Positions 5,761 through 7,398 of a stretch of 7,398 bases of DNA are shown piece after piece (position 1 is the stretch's first letter; each line of letters begins with the position of its first letter). Source of the DNA: Candidatus Latescibacterota bacterium (lineage in GTDB: Bacteria > JAAXHH01). Location of the stretch: NCBI GenBank assembly GCA_022821935.1, contig JAJECR010000034.1:1-7398 (forward strand), read 5' to 3'. The translations under genes were made by a program, and so were the position numbers. The notes beneath the pieces were generated by a model. It was not told where the DNA came from. It was given only the letters and a program-made list of their open reading frames with translations, and searched no databases.

Positions 5761-6588
5761 TCAATACTTCTGCTCATCCGGCGCATTGGGCTGTCCCGGA
5801 TGCGATCCACCTGCATTCTTGGCCGTGTTGCCGCCGTCCAGCGGCATCAGGGCCCCGGTGATCCAGCTTGAGGCGTCGGAGGCGAGGAAGATGGCCAGGC
5901 CCTTGATGTCGTCTGATTTGCCAAGACGGCCGATGGGGATCCCGCGGAGGTAGGTGTCGCCCAGTTTGGAATCGGCGTCGATGCGTTTCCGAAGGCCGTC
6001 GTTCATGATCTGGGCGCATACGATGGCGTTGACGCGCACGCCTTTGCCGCTCCACTCGGTGCTCATCTCCCGCGTCATCTGGGCCACGCCGCCCATGGCG
6101 ATGCTGTAGGACATGTGGCCGCGGCCGAGGGCCGACAGCCCGGCGATGGACACGATGTTGAAGATGCTGCCCCGCCCGGCCTCGATCATGCGCCGGGCGC
6201 CTTCCTGGCAGCAGACGTATCTCCCGACGACCAGCGTGTTCAGGGTCTGTATAAGCCCGGCTTCCGTGATCTCCAGCGGCAACTGGTTGATGCCGCCTTC
6301 GCCGGCGATGTTGGCCAGTACGTCGATACGTCCGTAGGATTCGTCCAGCCTGGCGAACATCGCCCGGATCTGCGCGCCGTTGGAGACGTCGCACACGACC
6401 GGTTCGGCACGGCGGCCCAGGCGCTCGATCTCCCGGACCGTGTCCTGCATGCCTTCTTCATTGATATCGGCCAGCATGAGGTCCGCCCCCGCCTCGGCGA
6501 AACCGATGGACGTAGCCCGGCCCATGCCGGCGGCCGCGCCTGAGACCAGGGCTACTTTCCCGCTCAGGTCGAACAATGGATGAGACAT
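5761..6588 (-). CDS. SDR-family protein with substituted catalytic Lys and Asn
   Basis: Classical-length short-chain dehydrogenase/reductase fold, 275 residues from ATG 6588. The cofactor-binding half is intact: S-G-A-A-A-G-M-G (16-23) for the glycine-rich loop, Asp41 at the end of strand 2 (suggesting NAD rather than NADP), C-D-V (66-68), and A-N-I-A-G (92-96). In the active site Ser147 (N-I-V-S-I-A-G) and Tyr161 are present, but the Y-x-x-x-K lysine is Met165 (Y-S-I-A-M-G-G). The tetrad Asn, normally in V-N-L-x-G, aligns with Leu119 (T-L-V-V-G, 118-122). The C-terminus has W-I-T-G-A-L-M-P-L-D-G-G as in normal family members. Reading from the complement confirms the ATG codon for Met165. It may be catalytically altered, or belong to a subgroup with a non-standard mechanism. 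The start is set by AAGGAG 5 bases upstream; a GTG at 6594 overlaps that site and is unlikely. The gene converges on the nucleotidyltransferase, 38 bases away, and diverges from uvrB. Confidence 0.9.
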   Translation of the reverse strand: MSHPLFDLSGKVALVSGAAAGMGRATSIGFAEAGADLMLADINEEGMQDTVREIERLGRRAEPVVCDVSNGAQIRAMFARLDESYGRIDVLANIAGEGGINQLPLEITEAGLIQTLNTLVVGRYVCCQEGARRMIEAGRGSIFNIVSIAGLSALGRGHMSYSIAMGGVAQMTREMSTEWSGKGVRVNAIVCAQIMNDGLRKRIDADSKLGDTYLRGIPIGRLGKSDDIKGLAIFLASDASSWITGALMPLDGGNTAKNAGGSHPGQPNAPDEQKY

Positions 6589-6593
6589 TTTCA

Positions 6594-6599
6594 CTCCTT
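6594..6599 (-). promoter_or_regulatory. Ribosome binding site deciding the ATG start of the SDR gene
   Basis: On the complement, AAGGAG ends 5 bases before ATG 6588. The alternative GTG (6592-6594) uses the last G of this same site, so it cannot be served by it. Confidence 0.75.
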
Positions 6600-6653
6600 T
6601 TCACACCGGTCCCGATGGAGGACGCGGGTAGTCCCGAAATGGGGTATTCCCCG

Positions 6654-6682
6654 TTGCTTTTACCGCCTGCTCTGCGTATATT
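6654..6682 (+). promoter_or_regulatory. uvrB: Predicted sigma70-type promoter for uvrB
   Basis: TTGCTT (6654-6659) and TATATT (6677-6682) are spaced by 17 bases; the -10 matches five of six consensus bases. Transcription would begin near 6689, giving a leader of about 57 bases. No CTGT-N8-ACAG or CGAAC-N4-GTTC type SOS box is evident in the spacer, so LexA control is not supported by sight. Confidence 0.5.
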
Positions 6683-6687
6683 ATACG
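6675..6687. repeat. 13-base palindrome CGTATA-T-TATACG at the divergent promoters
   Basis: The arms CGTATA (6675-6680) and TATACG (6682-6687) are perfect reverse complements around one central T. The palindrome contains the -10 hexamers predicted for both directions. It is near the middle of the 157-base spacer. Confidence 0.7.
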
Positions 6688-6709
6688 GGTCGCGGCACCC
6701 ATTTAGCCA
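6680..6709 (-). promoter_or_regulatory. Predicted promoter for the SDR gene with a perfect -10
   Basis: The complement of 6680-6685 reads TATAAT, a perfect -10. The best -35 is weak: TGGCTA (6704-6709) at 18 bases. Transcription would start near 6673, leaving a leader of about 85 bases. Three bases are shared with the -10 of the opposite promoter. Confidence 0.45.
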
Positions 6710-6745
6710 GTCGAAATTAAGGCACGCTTCTCGACGGATTTTCGA

Positions 6746-7398
6746 ATGCCTCCCTTTACCGTCGTATCCGATTACGAACCCCGGGGCGATCAGCCCAGGG
6801 CGATCGAAGAACTCGTCCAGGGCGTGCACCGGGGGGACAGGCACCAGTGCCTGCTCGGCATCACGGGCAGCGGGAAGACCTACACGATGGCCCAGGTCAT
6901 CTCCCAGTTGCAGAAACCGGCCCTGGTCATCTCGCCCAACAAGACCCTGGCCGCCCAGCTTTACGGTGAGTTCAAGGGGTTCTTCCCGAAAAACGCCGTC
7001 GAATACTTTATCAGCTACTACGACTACTACCAGCCGGAAGCGTACATGCCGGTGACGGACACCTATATCGAGAAGGATTCGTCCGTCAACGAGGACCTGG
7101 ACAAGCTCCGGCTGCGGGCGACGAGCGCGCTGCTGGAACGGCGGGACGTGGTGATCGTCGCCTCCGTATCCTCCATCTACAGCCTGGGGTCCCCCGACGA
7201 ATGGAAGGAATTCATCCTCCTGGTGGAAAAGGGCGAGGCGTATGAGCGGGACATGATCATGCGCAAGCTGATCGACATGCACTACAACCGGAACGACTAC
7301 GATTTCGCGCGGGGCACGTTCCGCGTGCGGGGAGACACCCTCGACATCCTGCCCGCGGACCAGGAGAAGGGCCTCCGCATCGAGATGTTCGGCGACGA
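6746..7398 (+). CDS. uvrB: Excinuclease ABC subunit UvrB, N-terminal part (3' end beyond window)
   Basis: UvrB is the helicase-like damage-verification subunit of nucleotide excision repair; it is loaded by UvrA and then recruits UvrC. The 217 complete codons present show the family's N-terminal architecture in order: Y-E-P-R-G-D-Q-P (10-17), Walker A G-I-T-G-S-G-K-T (38-45), S-P-N-K-T-L-A-A-Q-L-Y-G-E-F-K (63-77), the damage-clamping beta-hairpin stretch Y-Y-D-Y-Y-Q-P-E-A-Y (91-100) with D-T-Y-I-E-K-D after it, S-V-S-S-I-Y-S-L-G-S-P, and R-G-T-F-R-V-R-G-D. The I-Y-G-L-G motif usual in UvrB has Ser for the first Gly here. ATG 6746 fits the expected N-terminus; only a weak CGGA at 6735-6738 precedes it as a ribosome site. 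The frame is open to the edge, so helicase motifs II-VI and the C-terminal domain lie outside the window. The gene is divergent from the SDR gene. Confidence 0.97.
   Translation, partial: MPPFTVVSDYEPRGDQPRAIEELVQGVHRGDRHQCLLGITGSGKTYTMAQVISQLQKPALVISPNKTLAAQLYGEFKGFFPKNAVEYFISYYDYYQPEAYMPVTDTYIEKDSSVNEDLDKLRLRATSALLERRDVVIVASVSSIYSLGSPDEWKEFILLVEKGEAYERDMIMRKLIDMHYNRNDYDFARGTFRVRGDTLDILPADQEKGLRIEMFGD

Noticed and set aside
6589..6745. LexA/SOS box controlling uvrB
   Set aside because: Neither the CTGT-N8-ACAG nor the CGAAC-N4-GTTC type pattern was found by eye on either strand of the spacer.
6458..7282. 274-codon antisense frame across the SDR start, the spacer and uvrB
   Set aside because: It runs through the divergent promoter region and overlaps the strongly conserved uvrB frame; no family resemblance.

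Overview
The window looks like chromosomal DNA from a GC-rich bacterium, roughly two-thirds G+C by eye except for one gene. It has the compact gene spacing and Shine-Dalgarno sites of a free-living bacterium. A Tat-type lipoprotein signal suggests a Tat pathway and a cell envelope that anchors lipoproteins. No 16S rRNA or clade marker is present, so I do not name a phylum; an uncultured environmental lineage is plausible but is only an impression.

Layout, left to right. (1) Positions 1-402 hold the 3' end of a MORN-type repeat protein with a C-terminal four-cysteine zinc ribbon. (2) Positions 482-4913 hold a complete carbohydrate-type ABC importer on the + strand: a Tat lipoprotein solute-binding protein, two MalF/MalG-type permeases and a MalK/UgpC-type ATPase. 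The first three genes are tightly packed. The ATPase follows a 126-base gap filled by about four degenerate copies of a 31-base tandem repeat, and it probably starts at a TTG. (3) Positions 5018-5722 hold an orphan polymerase-beta-fold nucleotidyltransferase, clearly more AT-rich than its neighbours. (4) On the - strand, positions 5761-6588 hold an SDR-family (short-chain dehydrogenase/reductase) protein that has kept its NAD-binding motifs and its Ser and Tyr but lost the catalytic Lys (now Met) and apparently the tetrad Asn. (5) A 157-base divergent spacer carries a 13-base palindrome in which -10 elements for both directions overlap. (6) From 6746 to the right edge runs the 5' third of uvrB.

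The importer genes form a self-sufficient uptake unit: capture outside the membrane, a two-subunit channel, and a dedicated motor. No catabolic enzyme or regulator sits inside the operon, so the substrate cannot be read from context beyond sugar, polyol or oligosaccharide. The SDR could be metabolically related but is separately transcribed. uvrB is housekeeping DNA repair.

I found no CRISPR array, insertion sequence, RNA gene, attachment site or phage module, and no convincing new multi-gene system. The best leads are the SDR with a substituted active site, the 31-base repeats inside the transporter operon, the shared-palindrome divergent promoter, and the compositionally atypical nucleotidyltransferase.
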